64,000 nt of DNA from Methanococcus maripaludis (GTDB lineage Archaea > AGJL01 > Methanococci > Methanococcales > Methanococcaceae). This document shows positions 19,434 through 29,763 of this stretch, one piece after another. The stretch covers positions 361,264 to 425,263 of the forward strand of contig NZ_JACDUL010000003.1 of assembly GCF_013760955.1 (NCBI RefSeq). Direction: 5' to 3'. The notes under the pieces are model-generated. The model saw only the letters and a list, made by a program, of their open reading frames with translations, was not told the origin of the DNA and ran no database searches. The first letter of the stretch is position 1. Each line of letters begins with the position of its first letter. A program made the translations under genes and the position numbers.

Positions 19434-20417
19434 TTATTGGAGTTCACTTTTAAGAAGTTCTGCAACTGCAAAACTCGGAGTTGCAAGAGATACGTCTTTT
19501 CCATATTTTTCTGCAACAGAAATTACTTCAAAATCCGCCAATGCATCTTTTAAAACCTTCTCCCCAAGTCCAGTTATTACGACCTTTTTAAGACCGTGCT
19601 TTTCTGCGACTGTTTTTACATTTTTTAAAATTAGACTTTTCCATAATTCATAATAGGTTTTTGCAATGTTTTCTGCATCAATTTCTGAAATCTGATTCAG
19701 ATCAGAACAGAGAACCTTTGAAATTCTAACTAAACTGCTTCGTTTATCAGTTCCTTTACCGTCAGGCGTGTCACAGGTATATTCTTCTGGAGTTACCTTA
19801 TCCAAAACTACTGAAACATCGGCAGTTATTGCAAAGTATTCTGAAGAAACGTTTGTATTTACGCCTTTAAACGATATTGTGTTTCCAAGATGTGAAATAG
19901 GGGTCCTAAGAGTTCCGACATACAATAATTCCTGATTCATGAACCTTTCGAGATCTGTTTTCTCCGCAACCACTTCCCCATTCACAATAGGAATAATATC
20001 AGTTGTTGTTGAACCCATATCAACCAAAATACAGTTTTTTTCGATATTTTTTGAAACCCATTTTGCAGTTCCACACCAGTTTGATGCAGAAACTTTCATG
20101 TAATTTGTTCGGGCATTTTCAAGAGAAATAAAGTTTCCATCGCTGTCAAAAACAGATATATTACTACCAAAAGCAGATTCTGCAGCGTTTAATATGTTAT
20201 CTACACCTTCTTTCTTTGTTTCATACGAATCTGCAAGTTCTGCAGTTGTAACAAGTGCTACGTGTGATACTTCTTTTGAATATGTCTTTAAAACTTCTGC
20301 CAATTTATCGTTATTCTTCCACATTGGAAAATAAAGGTGGTGAACTTTAAATTCGCCGTTTTCGTGAAGTTCTGTTATTTTTGTATTTGCTCCGCCAATA
20401 TCTATTCCTAAAATCAT
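19434..20417 (-). CDS. mfnF: MfnF-type protein of the methanofuran pathway (hydantoinase/oxoprolinase-like)
   Basis: A 327-residue ASKHA-fold protein. LGIDIGGANTKI at the N-terminus and ILVDMGSTTTDIIPIVNG (about residue 135) are phosphate-binding loops of the actin/hydantoinase type. This is the family annotated as H4MPT-linked C1 transfer pathway protein. The M. jannaschii member MfnF couples the pyrophosphorylated furan precursor to gamma-glutamyltyramine to make the methanofuran core. ATG 20417 is five bases after GGTG at 20423-20426, so the in-frame GTG at 20423 is not the start. The family placement is firm; the exact reaction is carried over from knowledge of the family. Confidence 0.83.
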   Translation of the reverse strand: MILGIDIGGANTKITELHENGEFKVHHLYFPMWKNNDKLAEVLKTYSKEVSHVALVTTAELADSYETKKEGVDNILNAAESAFGSNISVFDSDGNFISLENARTNYMKVSASNWCGTAKWVSKNIEKNCILVDMGSTTTDIIPIVNGEVVAEKTDLERFMNQELLYVGTLRTPISHLGNTISFKGVNTNVSSEYFAITADVSVVLDKVTPEEYTCDTPDGKGTDKRSSLVRISKVLCSDLNQISEIDAENIAKTYYELWKSLILKNVKTVAEKHGLKKVVITGLGEKVLKDALADFEVISVAEKYGKDVSLATPSFAVAELLKSELQ

Positions 20418-20537
20418 TTTCACACCATATTTAAAAACTAAAAAATCATTTTTAAAATAATTAAAAGATAAGTTTAATTATAGATAATCACAATATTATT
20501 TAAAGTTAATTTGGTTAATTAAGCGTTATGTGAAATT

Positions 20538-21629
20538 ATGACTGATAATCCTGCCGATAATAAGGTTTTTAACGAAGTTTCTAGTCTTTACAAACAATAC
20601 TTCGACTATGCCATAAACGTGAGAAAGTGGCTTGAAATTCCGGATGATTTACCACATCGAGAGATTGGTTACGGGATGTTAAAAAAAGTGGACAATAGAA
20701 ACATGTCTTTTAATACTAACGGTGAGTATCTAGCCTGGGTTTTAAAAGAATCCCCATTTCACCTGTATAAATCACTTTCATACATGGAATATCCAGATGT
20801 AGTAGGTGGGGCTGCAAAAAAAGGTTTAATTAAAAGAGAAGTTGCGTTCGACATAGATACGCATAAGACTGAAAAGTGCACTCATGACGATTCATGGATA
20901 TGTGAAGAATGTCTGGGTGAAGCTAGAAATCAGGTCTTAATTTTAATCGAAGACTTCTTGTTTCCCGATTTTGGACTCTCTGAAAAAGATTTAAAAATAG
21001 TATTTACTGGAAACAGAGGGTACCACATATATTTAAAACCGGAAGATACGAAAAAGATTGGAGATACAAAATTGCTTGAAAAAATAGAAAAATGGGAAAA
21101 AAACGAAAGGAGGTACTTTATTGAATACATTTTAGGAAAAAATCTAAATTTAAGGAATATGGGAAGCCGCTGGAAAAATATACTGATAAGAGAATTTAAG
21201 AAAAACAAAATTTCGACGAAAAAGTTTGAAAAAACTTCAGACTGGAAAACTGAAATTGATACAAGAAAGGATAACGTTAGACGCGAAATCTACGAAACAA
21301 TTGGTAAAGTAAAAAGCAGACTTGAACTCGACGAAAAAGTTATGGATGACGATATCAGACTTCTTAGAACGATCGGATCACTTCATGGTTATACTGGGCT
21401 GATGGTAAAAGAGATAACATACAGTTCATTGAAAAGTAACCAGTTTGACCCATTAAATCATGGCGTATTTTCTAAATTCCATAAAATAATGTACAATGTA
21501 AATATAAAACAGGAAATCGATCCACTAACTCTAAAAGGAGATACTTTCGACCATAAATCTACAGAAATTCCTGCAAGCTACCTTTTATTTTTATTTGGAC
21601 ATGGTATCGACTTTGAAATTTTAGAATAA
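20538..21629 (+). CDS. priS: DNA primase catalytic subunit PriS
   Basis: The 363-residue archaeal/eukaryotic-type small primase subunit, which with PriL makes RNA or DNA primers. VAFDIDTH (about residue 98) contributes catalytic aspartates, a cysteine/histidine cluster follows (CTHDDSWICEEC, about 109-120), and the nucleotide-binding FTGNRGYHIYL is near residue 155. The C-terminal LLRTIGSLHGYTGL is typical. The start follows TGTGAA. Other replication genes (mcm and the ORC-like genes) are about 34-40 kb away in this window. Confidence 0.95.
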   Translation: MTDNPADNKVFNEVSSLYKQYFDYAINVRKWLEIPDDLPHREIGYGMLKKVDNRNMSFNTNGEYLAWVLKESPFHLYKSLSYMEYPDVVGGAAKKGLIKREVAFDIDTHKTEKCTHDDSWICEECLGEARNQVLILIEDFLFPDFGLSEKDLKIVFTGNRGYHIYLKPEDTKKIGDTKLLEKIEKWEKNERRYFIEYILGKNLNLRNMGSRWKNILIREFKKNKISTKKFEKTSDWKTEIDTRKDNVRREIYETIGKVKSRLELDEKVMDDDIRLLRTIGSLHGYTGLMVKEITYSSLKSNQFDPLNHGVFSKFHKIMYNVNIKQEIDPLTLKGDTFDHKSTEIPASYLLFLFGHGIDFEILE

Positions 21630-21697
21630 CTTCTATTTTTTTAAAAAATTAAAACAGTATATTTAAATTTATAGATTAATTTGCCCAAAATGAAAAA

Positions 21698-21773
21698 TGG
21701 TAGCCCAGCGCGGATTCGAACCGCGGTCCCATGCTCCAAAGGCACAGATGATTGGCCACTACACTACTGGGCT
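21698..21773 (-). tRNA. tRNA-Gln (anticodon TTG), CCA encoded
   Basis: The minus strand folds as a cloverleaf: acceptor AGCCCAG (21773-21767) pairs with CTGGGCT, an anticodon stem TGTGC/GCATG surrounds the loop CTTTGGA with anticodon TTG, and the T-arm contains GGTTCGAATCC. The discriminator A is followed by an encoded CCA at 21700-21698. Archaea charge this tRNA through Glu-tRNA(Gln) and GatDE. Confidence 0.93.
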
Positions 21774-21977
21774 TCTTTAACAGTTGCACTAATTAGATTG
21801 GAATTAACATATATAAAGTTTTCGGTAAAATTCATTCTTTTAAAAGAGTTTAAAAACTTAATTTGACTATATTTATTGCTTTGACTTTAAAAATAAACGT
21901 TATCTTTTGAATAATCAGTCTTAAAAAGTTAGAGTTATTTTTACAAAAAATTAATAGATAATAACGGAATACCAAAA

Positions 21978-21990
21978 AGTTTATATAGTG
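21978..21990 (+). promoter_or_regulatory. TATA element upstream of tRNA-Thr
   Basis: AAAGTTTATATAGTG lies about 45 bp before the mature tRNA 5' end. This allows a start about 25 bp downstream and a short 5' leader removed by RNase P. Confidence 0.5.
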
Positions 21991-22030
21991 TTTTTGAGTT
22001 AGTTGATATGCAAATTGTTCGAATAGTCGT

Positions 22031-22104
22031 GCTTCAGTGGCTCAGCCTGGTAGAGCGCCTGCTTGGTAAGCAGGAGGCCGCGGGTTCAAACCCCGCCTGA
22101 AGCT
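22031..22104 (+). tRNA. tRNA-Thr (anticodon GGT)
   Basis: The acceptor arm GCTTCAG pairs with CTGAAGC. The D-arm is GGCTCAGCCTGGTAGAGC. The anticodon stem CCTGC/GCAGG encloses TTGGTAA, giving anticodon GGT. The T-arm is GCGGGTTCAAACCCCGC. CCA is not encoded (CGT follows the discriminator T). It is convergent with the GXGXG gene at 22151. Confidence 0.94.
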
Positions 22105-22150
22105 CGTTTTTTATTTTGGAAAAATATATTTATATATCTAAATATATTTA

Positions 22151-23089
22151 TTAAAATTTTACAAATTCTCCAAAAAATCCATTTTTAGAAAGTAGCTCTT
22201 TATCTTTGGAATTTAATGTCTGTTTTTTCAAAGGTGGAATTGCTGAACCATTCTTAGCGTAAATTACTCCTTTTTTCTTCTTTGATCCCAAAAATTTACC
22301 TGCATTTCCATCAATAATTATTGTTCCAGATATCATGTCAGATGCAGTGAAGTCCCCAGTATTTCCATTTATAATTACAGTTCCGCCCCGCAATACAGAT
22401 CCAGTATTTTTTCCGGCATTTCCCTTAACTATAATGGTTCCATTTTTCATCAAAATTCCCGTACTCAAATCAACATTTCCGTTTACCGTAATTTTTGATC
22501 CATTTTCAATTCTAGCACCAATCGTATCCCGAATTACGTTATCATTTAAAATAAGTTCATTGTTCTTAAAAACATTTGGTTTTAAAACTTTTTCTTGCGT
22601 TTCGGATTCCATTAATTCAGTAATCGAAATATATTTTTTATATCCTGAAAAATCGCTTTCTACTTCGATTATATTTCCAATAGGCTCTTTCAAACTAAAA
22701 TTTTCATTTAAATAAACAGTTCCTGAAACCATGCTTATTCCAAACCTCGTGTCAATGTTTCCATCAACAATGACTGTCCCGGTTTGAATTTTACCGCCGC
22801 TTCCACCAAAATACTTTAAATCAGCACCCATCGAACTACAAAACCTGTGTCCCACATCCCCTTTAATATAAACTACATTTTCAGGATTTTTTATGTGGTT
22901 TACCAATTTTTCGTAAGATATTCCTTTTGATACCTCACTTTTAACATCAAAATTACTCTGCCATATAAAATTGTAAGTAAAATCAAGTAAGCAGTCCTTA
23001 GGATCGTTTAAAATAAGTTCCATAACATTTTTATCTTTTAAATAATCTTCAACGGTTTTTTTCTTCTTTTTAAATATTCCAAAGACCAT
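22151..23089 (-). CDS. GXGXG beta-helix repeat protein (FwdC/GltB C-terminal-like)
   Basis: A 312-residue protein made mostly of two blocks of GXGXG beta-helix repeats ([20 protein letters not shown] and [20 protein letters not shown] in the first; [20 protein letters not shown] and [20 protein letters not shown] in the second), joined by a linker near residue 150. The domain is shared by GltB C-termini and FwdC. Neither a formylmethanofuran dehydrogenase nor a glutamate synthase operon adjoins it, so its partner is unknown. The N-terminus is lysine-rich ([10 protein letters not shown]). It starts at ATG after GGGGTG. Confidence 0.75.
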   Translation of the reverse strand: MVFGIFKKKKKTVEDYLKDKNVMELILNDPKDCLLDFTYNFIWQSNFDVKSEVSKGISYEKLVNHIKNPENVVYIKGDVGHRFCSSMGADLKYFGGSGGKIQTGTVIVDGNIDTRFGISMVSGTVYLNENFSLKEPIGNIIEVESDFSGYKKYISITELMESETQEKVLKPNVFKNNELILNDNVIRDTIGARIENGSKITVNGNVDLSTGILMKNGTIIVKGNAGKNTGSVLRGGTVIINGNTGDFTASDMISGTIIIDGNAGKFLGSKKKKGVIYAKNGSAIPPLKKQTLNSKDKELLSKNGFFGEFVKF

Positions 23090-23202
23090 TAAAACACCCC
23101 GATCAAAATAATGTGTATTAATATCTCTATTTTAATGTATTAAAATTCAACTTTTTTAAATTTTTAAACTGATATCATATATTAAATTCTCAATTGAGCA
23201 AC

Positions 23203-23350
23203 ATTTATATACCATAAAATCATAGTAATTGTGTGGACAATCCCCCACAATGAAGATAAAACCCCCCAAAAATATATGCAGAAAACGTTTAAATTCCCCC
23301 ATTATAGTCAAAAACCGTTCAAAACTATCTACTAGTGACTATCTAACGAT
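23203..23350 (+). ncRNA. candidate small RNA: orphan promoter with C-run motifs
   Basis: The 268-bp gap between two minus-strand genes has a good plus-strand TATA box, ATTTATATACC (23203-23213), with no plus-strand gene after it. The predicted start (about 23235) is next to a hairpin (TTGTG 23229-23233 with CACAA 23246-23250). Three C-runs follow within 60 bp (23242-23246, 23262-23267, 23296-23300), which are striking in such AT-rich DNA. C-runs could pair with GGGGG or GGTG ribosome-binding sites. Transcription is unproven. Confidence 0.3.
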
Positions 23351-23357
23351 AATAACA

Positions 23358-23657
23358 CTAAAATCTAAATAAATACTTCTTTAAATTGATTATTTTATTA
23401 TTTGAAATATCTATTCCCTCACTTTTCAAAATTTCTATCTTTTTTTCAATCCCTTTTACATATCCGCCAACATTTCCATTAGAATGTACTACCCTGTGGC
23501 AGGGCACTGTTAAAACATATGGATTATTTTTCATTGCATTTCCAACCGCCAGGTAAGCTTTTGTATTTAGAGCTTCGGCGATTAGCTTATATGTCGTGAT
23601 TTTTCCCTTTGGAATTTGCATTAAAAGGTCGTAACACTTTTCATTGAATGTTTTCAT
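23358..23657 (-). CDS. ogt: O6-alkylguanine-DNA alkyltransferase (short, Ogt-like)
   Basis: A 99-residue minimal alkyltransferase carrying the active-site VPCHRVV (cysteine at about residue 53), an ARF-like helix and GNVGGYVKGIEKKIEILKSEG. It repairs O6-alkylguanine by self-alkylation. It lacks the N-terminal domain of Ada/Ogt, as usual for small archaeal forms. No Shine-Dalgarno precedes the ATG, and a TATA-like ATATTTTAAAA lies about 20-30 bp upstream, so the mRNA may be leaderless. Confidence 0.88.
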   Translation of the reverse strand: MKTFNEKCYDLLMQIPKGKITTYKLIAEALNTKAYLAVGNAMKNNPYVLTVPCHRVVHSNGNVGGYVKGIEKKIEILKSEGIDISNNKIINLKKYLFRF

Positions 23658-23716
23658 AAAAATACTTTGATTTTAAAATATAAAAAATAAATTTTTAAAA
23701 AAGTAAAATTAGATAT

Positions 23717-24952
23717 TTAGTTTTCTTTTGGATATGCTGGAAGTTTGTGGATTGAAATATCGAGTCCAGCTTTTTCTTCGTCTTCTTTAACCCTTAAACC
23801 CCCAGTAAATACGCCAATAACTTTTCCCAAAATAAATCCTGCACCAGTACCGTAAACTGCACATATCAATGCTGCAATTATTTGTTGTGTAAGACTAACT
23901 CCACCAACTCCACCAAATGCAGTCATTCCAAACACCCCTGCTAAAATTGCACCAAGGGTTCCAGCAGTTGCGTGTACCGGAATTACACCGCACACATCAT
24001 CGAGCCCTAATTTTTCAACAAATTTGAATATTAATGGTACTTGTGAACCTGCAATAAATCCAATTATCAAAGCACCAAGTGGACTTACGATATCAGTTCC
24101 TGCACAAATTGCAACAGTGCCTGCAAGAAGTCCGTTTGCAGTATACAATACATCATTTTTAGAGAATAAACATCCTCCAAGACCTCCACCCGCCATTGCA
24201 AGTGTTGTTGTTGCACAAACCAATCCTGAAATATCGCTCAATGCGAGTGAACTTCCAACGTTAAATCCGTACCAGCCAAATGCAAGAATATATGCACCAA
24301 GAATTGACATTGGGATGTTATGGCCCGGAATTGTTATTGCTTTTTTGTTTACAAATCTTCCAAATCTTGGGCCAATTGCCGCGATTAATCCGAGTGCTAA
24401 AAATCCACCAACTCCGTGAACCATCAAGCTTCCAGCATAATCGTGGAATGGAATTATTCCTGCACCCCATGGACCAAGATAGACGAAAAATGGATATAAT
24501 AACGCTGTTATCACAATTGAAATCATGATGTATGATTTAAATTTAATTCTCTCTGCAATACCCCCTGCAACGATAGTTGCTGCAGTTGCTGCAAATACAA
24601 GTCCTAAAAACCAGTTTGCAAGCTCTAATCCATTGTTTGAAAGAAATGGAGTTGCGCTTGCAATTTTTCCCCACCATGAAACAAATTCCGCCGGGTTTAA
24701 TGTTCTAGCAATTACTGAACCCACTAAAAGCCAGGAAATACAGCCTATAATCCAGTCGCCCATGTTCTTCATCATTGCATTGTTCACGTTCTTTTCTCGA
24801 ACCTGACCTCCTTCGAGCATCGCAAATCCAAGGTGCATGATAAATATAAAAGCACCAGTAAAAATTAAAAACATTACATCGCTTGAATTTGCAAGCGTGT
24901 TTAACGCATCCATAATATTTGTAGGATTGTTGAATAAATCTGCTGTCACCAT
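23717..24952 (-). CDS. amtB: ammonium transporter AmtB (copy 1)
   Basis: A 411-residue Amt/Rh channel with 11 predicted membrane helices. Conserved motifs are AMLEGGQVREKNVNN, HDYAGSLMVHGVGG and VIPVHATAGTLGA (both twin-His pore residues present). The C-terminus HKLPAYPKEN is the cytoplasmic tail to which GlnK binds. It is paired 26 bp after glnK 24979-25317. It is very similar to the copy at 25525-26760, which suggests duplication. The ATG at 24952 has GGTG six bases upstream; the in-frame ATG at 24967 precedes that site. Confidence 0.95.
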   Translation of the reverse strand: MVTADLFNNPTNIMDALNTLANSSDVMFLIFTGAFIFIMHLGFAMLEGGQVREKNVNNAMMKNMGDWIIGCISWLLVGSVIARTLNPAEFVSWWGKIASATPFLSNNGLELANWFLGLVFAATAATIVAGGIAERIKFKSYIMISIVITALLYPFFVYLGPWGAGIIPFHDYAGSLMVHGVGGFLALGLIAAIGPRFGRFVNKKAITIPGHNIPMSILGAYILAFGWYGFNVGSSLALSDISGLVCATTTLAMAGGGLGGCLFSKNDVLYTANGLLAGTVAICAGTDIVSPLGALIIGFIAGSQVPLIFKFVEKLGLDDVCGVIPVHATAGTLGAILAGVFGMTAFGGVGGVSLTQQIIAALICAVYGTGAGFILGKVIGVFTGGLRVKEDEEKAGLDISIHKLPAYPKEN

Positions 24953-24978
24953 ATTTCGCACCATCAAATTTAATAATT

Positions 24979-25344
<366 letters not shown>

Positions 25345-25412
25345 TCAAATGAAATTTAGGTTTAAAACTGTAAATTTAAGGAAAACCCATACCTTTAAAA
25401 ATGTATGATATA

Positions 25413-25432
25413 GGAACCGGAATTCTTATTCT
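25413..25432 (-). promoter_or_regulatory. degenerate NrpR-type operator of glnK-amtB copy 1
   Basis: GGAACCGGAATTCTTATTCT has the layout of two overlapping GGAA-N6-TTCC sites, but both right half-sites read TTCT. A TATA-like TTTATATCA (minus strand, about 25449-25458) is about 25 bp upstream, so the site would cover the transcript start, as at the other two operons. NrpR is the known 2-oxoglutarate-responsive repressor in Methanococcus. Binding is probably weakened here. Confidence 0.55.
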
Positions 25433-25449
25433 TATTAAAAATAAAACTG

Positions 25450-25496
25450 ATATAAATAGTCCTATTAAAATGGATAAATTTGAATATTTAAAAAAA
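25450..25496. repeat. duplicated glnK promoter upstream segment (copy A)
   Basis: About 47 bp, starting ATATAAATAGTCCTA, match 27246-27292 with two differences. Both lie at the same place relative to a glnK-amtB promoter. This supports duplication of a whole promoter-glnK-amtB unit. Confidence 0.75.
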
Positions 25497-25524
25497 GAAA
25501 TTAAAAAAGTATTGTTTTTTGATC

Positions 25525-26760
25525 TTAATTTTCTCTAGGATAAGCAGGGAGTTTATGTTCTGCAATATCGAGACCAGTTTTTTCTTCTTCATTGCTAACT
25601 CTAATCCCTTTGGTAAAGATTCCAGTTATTTTTCCAAGTATGAATCCTAAAGAAGTTCCGTAAACTGCACAAATTATAACTGCGATTACCTGTTGTATTA
25701 AACTTACCCCACCAAGGCCTCCAAACATTGTCATTCCAAATATTCCTGTCAATATTGCTCCAATTGATCCTGCTGCAGCATGCACTGGAACTACACCACA
25801 TACATCGTCAAAGCCCAATTTTTCAACAAGTTTAAATGTAAATGGAACCTGTGCACCTGCAATAAATCCAATAAGTAGTGCAGCCATTGGACTTACGATA
25901 TCAGTTCCTGCACAGATTGCAACAATTCCCGCGAGAAGTCCGTTTGCAGTATATAATACATCGTTTTTGGAGAATAAAAATCCAGAAAGTCCACCGCCTG
26001 CCATTGCAAGCGTTGTTGTTGCACATACCAATCCCGAAATATCTGCAAGCGCGAGCGAACTTCCTACGTTAAATCCGTACCATCCAACAGCAAGTGCAAA
26101 TGCTCCAAAAACTGCCATTGGAATGTTGTGTCCCGGAATTGAAATGGGTTTTCCGTCAACAAATCTTCCAACTCTTGGGCCGATTGCTGCAATTAATCCA
26201 AGTGCCAAAAATCCACCAACACCGTGAACCATCAAACTTCCAGCATAATCGTGGAATGGAATTATACTTGCACCCCATGGTCCAAGATACAAAAAGAATG
26301 GATACAATACCGCTGTTATCATGATTGAAATCAAAATATATGCGCTGAATTTCATTCTTTCTGCAATTCCCCCTGCAACGATAGTTGCTGCGGTTGCTGC
26401 GAATACTAATCCATAAAACCAGTTTGCAAGCTCAATTCCGTTATCAAACGTAAATGGTGATGCACTGAAAATTTTACCCCACCAAACAAGAAAATCTGCG
26501 GGGTTGAGTGTTGTTGCAATTAATGATCCGACTAAAAGCCATGAGATACAGCCTATAATCCAGTCACCCATATTTTTCATCATTGCGTTGTTCACGTTCT
26601 TTTCTCGAACCTGACCGCCTTCTAGCATTGCAAATCCCCATTGCATTAAAAATACAAATGCGCCCATTATTACAAGAAACATTACATCGCTTGAATTTGC
26701 GAGCGTGGTTAACGCATCCATAATATTTGTAGGATTACTGAACAAATCTACTGTTGCCAT
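25525..26760 (-). CDS. amtB: ammonium transporter AmtB (copy 2)
   Basis: A 411-residue Amt channel with the same motif order as copy 1: twin histidines in HDYAGSLMVHGVGG and VVPVHAAAGSIGA, pore aromatic AMLEGGQVREKNV and C-terminal AEHKLPAYPREN. It starts at ATG 26760 after GGGTGCGATAAA. Paired with glnK 26779-27117 (18 bp apart). It and copy 1 keep the same residues over long stretches, with changes mostly in the first 50 residues and some helices. Confidence 0.95.
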   Translation of the reverse strand: MATVDLFSNPTNIMDALTTLANSSDVMFLVIMGAFVFLMQWGFAMLEGGQVREKNVNNAMMKNMGDWIIGCISWLLVGSLIATTLNPADFLVWWGKIFSASPFTFDNGIELANWFYGLVFAATAATIVAGGIAERMKFSAYILISIMITAVLYPFFLYLGPWGASIIPFHDYAGSLMVHGVGGFLALGLIAAIGPRVGRFVDGKPISIPGHNIPMAVFGAFALAVGWYGFNVGSSLALADISGLVCATTTLAMAGGGLSGFLFSKNDVLYTANGLLAGIVAICAGTDIVSPMAALLIGFIAGAQVPFTFKLVEKLGFDDVCGVVPVHAAAGSIGAILTGIFGMTMFGGLGGVSLIQQVIAVIICAVYGTSLGFILGKITGIFTKGIRVSNEEEKTGLDIAEHKLPAYPREN

Positions 26761-26778
26761 TTTATCGCACCCTCATAA

Positions 26779-27135
<357 letters not shown>

Positions 27136-27210
27136 TTAAGATAAATGACAGAATAGATATGTTAAAAATATTTACAATAGGTTCCGGTATCATTAAAATT
27201 TTAAGGAATC

Positions 27211-27224
27211 GGAATGCCTTTTCC
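27211..27224 (-). promoter_or_regulatory. NrpR-type operator (CGGAA-N6-TTCCG) of glnK-amtB copy 2
   Basis: GGAATGCCTTTTCC fits GGAA-N6-TTCC, with C and G flanks at 27210 and 27225. A minus-strand TATA-like element TTTATATTA is at 27245-27254, so the operator sits just past the start point. This spacing matches the known M. maripaludis nif operator arrangement. An incomplete second GGAA at 27205 is present. Confidence 0.75.
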
Positions 27225-27245
27225 GAAAAATAATTATAAAATCTA

Positions 27246-27292
27246 ATATAAATAGTCCTAACAAAATGGATAAATTTGAATATTTAAAAAAA
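27246..27292. repeat. duplicated glnK promoter upstream segment (copy B)
   Basis: Partner of 25450-25496, with two differences in about 47 bp; see that entry. The shared part includes the TATA-like element and about 35 bp upstream of it in the transcription direction. Confidence 0.75.
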
Positions 27293-27325
27293 AGAATAAA
27301 AAAAATAAAAAAGATTTTTTAGAAA

Positions 27326-27736
<411 letters not shown>

Positions 27737-27772
27737 CTATTTTTCTTAAGGAAAAAAGTAAAAAGATAGTAT

Positions 27773-28999
27773 TTATTCGTCAGGGTAAGCTGGCAATTTG
27801 TGTTCTGCAAGGTCGAGTCCCATTTTTTCTTCTTCTTCAGTAACTCTGAGTCCGCCTGTGAATCCACCAACTAATTTTCCAAGTCCGAATCCTAATCCTG
27901 TACCGTATACTACAGTTAATCCTGCTGCAATAAGCTGGTTTACCAAGCTTACTCCACCAGCACCACCGAGAGCTGCCATTCCAAAGATACCCGTTAAGAT
28001 ACCCCCTAAAAGACCTGCTGTACCGTGTACTGGAACTACGCCACATACGTCGTCAAGTCCCATTTTTTCAACAACTTTGTAGACGATAGGTACCTGAATT
28101 CCTGCAAGAAGACCGATTACTAATGCTCCCACAGGGCTTACAACATCAGTTCCTGAACAGATTGCAACTAAACCTGCAACAAGACCGTTTGCTGTGAATA
28201 ATACATCATCTTTTGAAGCTAAAAGTGCCCCAATACCTCCACCTGCCATTGCAAGTGTTGTTGTTGCACATACTAATCCAGATATATCTCCAAGTGCAAG
28301 TGAACTTCCTACGTTAAATCCGTACCATCCGATTGCTAAAACGAATGCCCCGAATACTGACATTGGAATGTTGTGTCCTGGAATCGAAATTGGTTTTTTG
28401 TTAACGAATTTTCCAATCCTTGGTCCAAGGGCCATGATTGCTCCAAGTGCTAAGAAACCACCAAGACCGTGTACGATGAAACTTCCAGCGTAATCGTTGA
28501 ATGGAATCATTCCTGAGCCCCATGGTCCGATGTACACGAATAATGGATAAAGCACTGCGGTTATTACTATTGACATTAACAAGTATGATTTGAATTTAAT
28601 TCTTTCTGCAACACCACCCGATACGATTGTAGCTGCGGTTGCTGCGAACACTAGTCCAAAGAACCAGTTTGCTAAGTCTATTCCGTTATCTGCAAAGTTC
28701 GTTGTGAAGATTTGTCCCCACCAGCTGAAGAAGTCCCCCGGAACAAGTGACACTGCAAGAACTGATCCGATAAAGAGCCATGAAACTGCCCCAATTAACC
28801 AGTCTGCCATGTTTTTCATCATTACGTTGTTAACATTTTTCTTCCTGACCTGACCTCCTTCAAGAAGCGCAAATCCAAGTTGCATTGCAAACACAAGTGT
28901 TCCCATTAATACTAAAAACATTACATCTCCAGATGTTGCCAAGGTACTGAGTCCAGTTACGATGTTTGTTGGGTCGGCAAATAAATCTGCTGTTGCCAT
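27773..28999 (-). CDS. amtB: ammonium transporter AmtB (copy 3)
   Basis: A 408-residue Amt channel, the most diverged of the three: AMQLGFALLEGGQVRKKNV, NDYAGSFIVHGLGG and VVPVHGTAGLLGG hold the pore motifs, and AEHKLPAYPDE ends it. Codon use (many GGT, GTT, ACC, CCA) suggests high expression. The ATG at 28999 follows AGGTGAAAATT; the GTG at 29008 lies inside that site. It is 26 bp after glnK 29026-29364, whose promoter has the best operator. Confidence 0.95.
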   Translation of the reverse strand: MATADLFADPTNIVTGLSTLATSGDVMFLVLMGTLVFAMQLGFALLEGGQVRKKNVNNVMMKNMADWLIGAVSWLFIGSVLAVSLVPGDFFSWWGQIFTTNFADNGIDLANWFFGLVFAATAATIVSGGVAERIKFKSYLLMSIVITAVLYPLFVYIGPWGSGMIPFNDYAGSFIVHGLGGFLALGAIMALGPRIGKFVNKKPISIPGHNIPMSVFGAFVLAIGWYGFNVGSSLALGDISGLVCATTTLAMAGGGIGALLASKDDVLFTANGLVAGLVAICSGTDVVSPVGALVIGLLAGIQVPIVYKVVEKMGLDDVCGVVPVHGTAGLLGGILTGIFGMAALGGAGGVSLVNQLIAAGLTVVYGTGLGFGLGKLVGGFTGGLRVTEEEEKMGLDLAEHKLPAYPDE

Positions 29000-29025
29000 A
29001 ATTTTCACCTGATTTTATTTTTAAT

Positions 29026-29394
<369 letters not shown>

Positions 29395-29597
29395 TTAAAA
29401 TTGATAAAGTGATAATCATAATGCGCATATGAAATTTCGATTTTTTAAGGACATTTAATATTTTTGTAAATAGGGGTATATTACCTTATTTTTCAATAAG
29501 GTAATTCGGTTATTTGGTTTTTAATAGTTTTTAATGGTTTTTTGGCTATTTTAAGGTTAATGGTGCGATATAGTGATTTGGTTGGTGCGTTTCGGAA

Positions 29598-29617
29598 GGA
29601 ACCGGAATTCCTTTTCC
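29598..29617 (-). promoter_or_regulatory. two overlapping NrpR-type operators of the glnK-amtB-glnK operon
   Basis: GGAACCGGAATTCCTTTTCC contains GGAA-N6-TTCC twice (29598-29611 and 29604-29617), offset by 6 bp. A TATA-like TTTATATATC on the minus strand is near 29643-29655, placing the sites at the transcript start. The rest of the 29365-29763 gap is AT-rich with no ORF; a 6-bp inverted repeat AATAAGGTAATT lies near 29495-29506. The palindrome fits cooperative NrpR binding. Confidence 0.78.
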
Positions 29618-29763
29618 GATAATAATACATGAGTTATCCTGATATATAAAGATAATTTAAATCTAAAAATTTAAATCTTTTTTAATCCAAATAGTCCGAT
29701 AAAGGGATATATTTTGCAAATAAAAGAAGAATCTAAGGAGTTTAAAAAATTAAAAAAAGAAAT

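Noticed and set aside
21681..21866. Short open frame on the plus strand overlapping the tRNA-Gln
   Set aside because: It runs across the tRNA gene on the opposite strand, whose cloverleaf is unambiguous, and has no plausible start or family.
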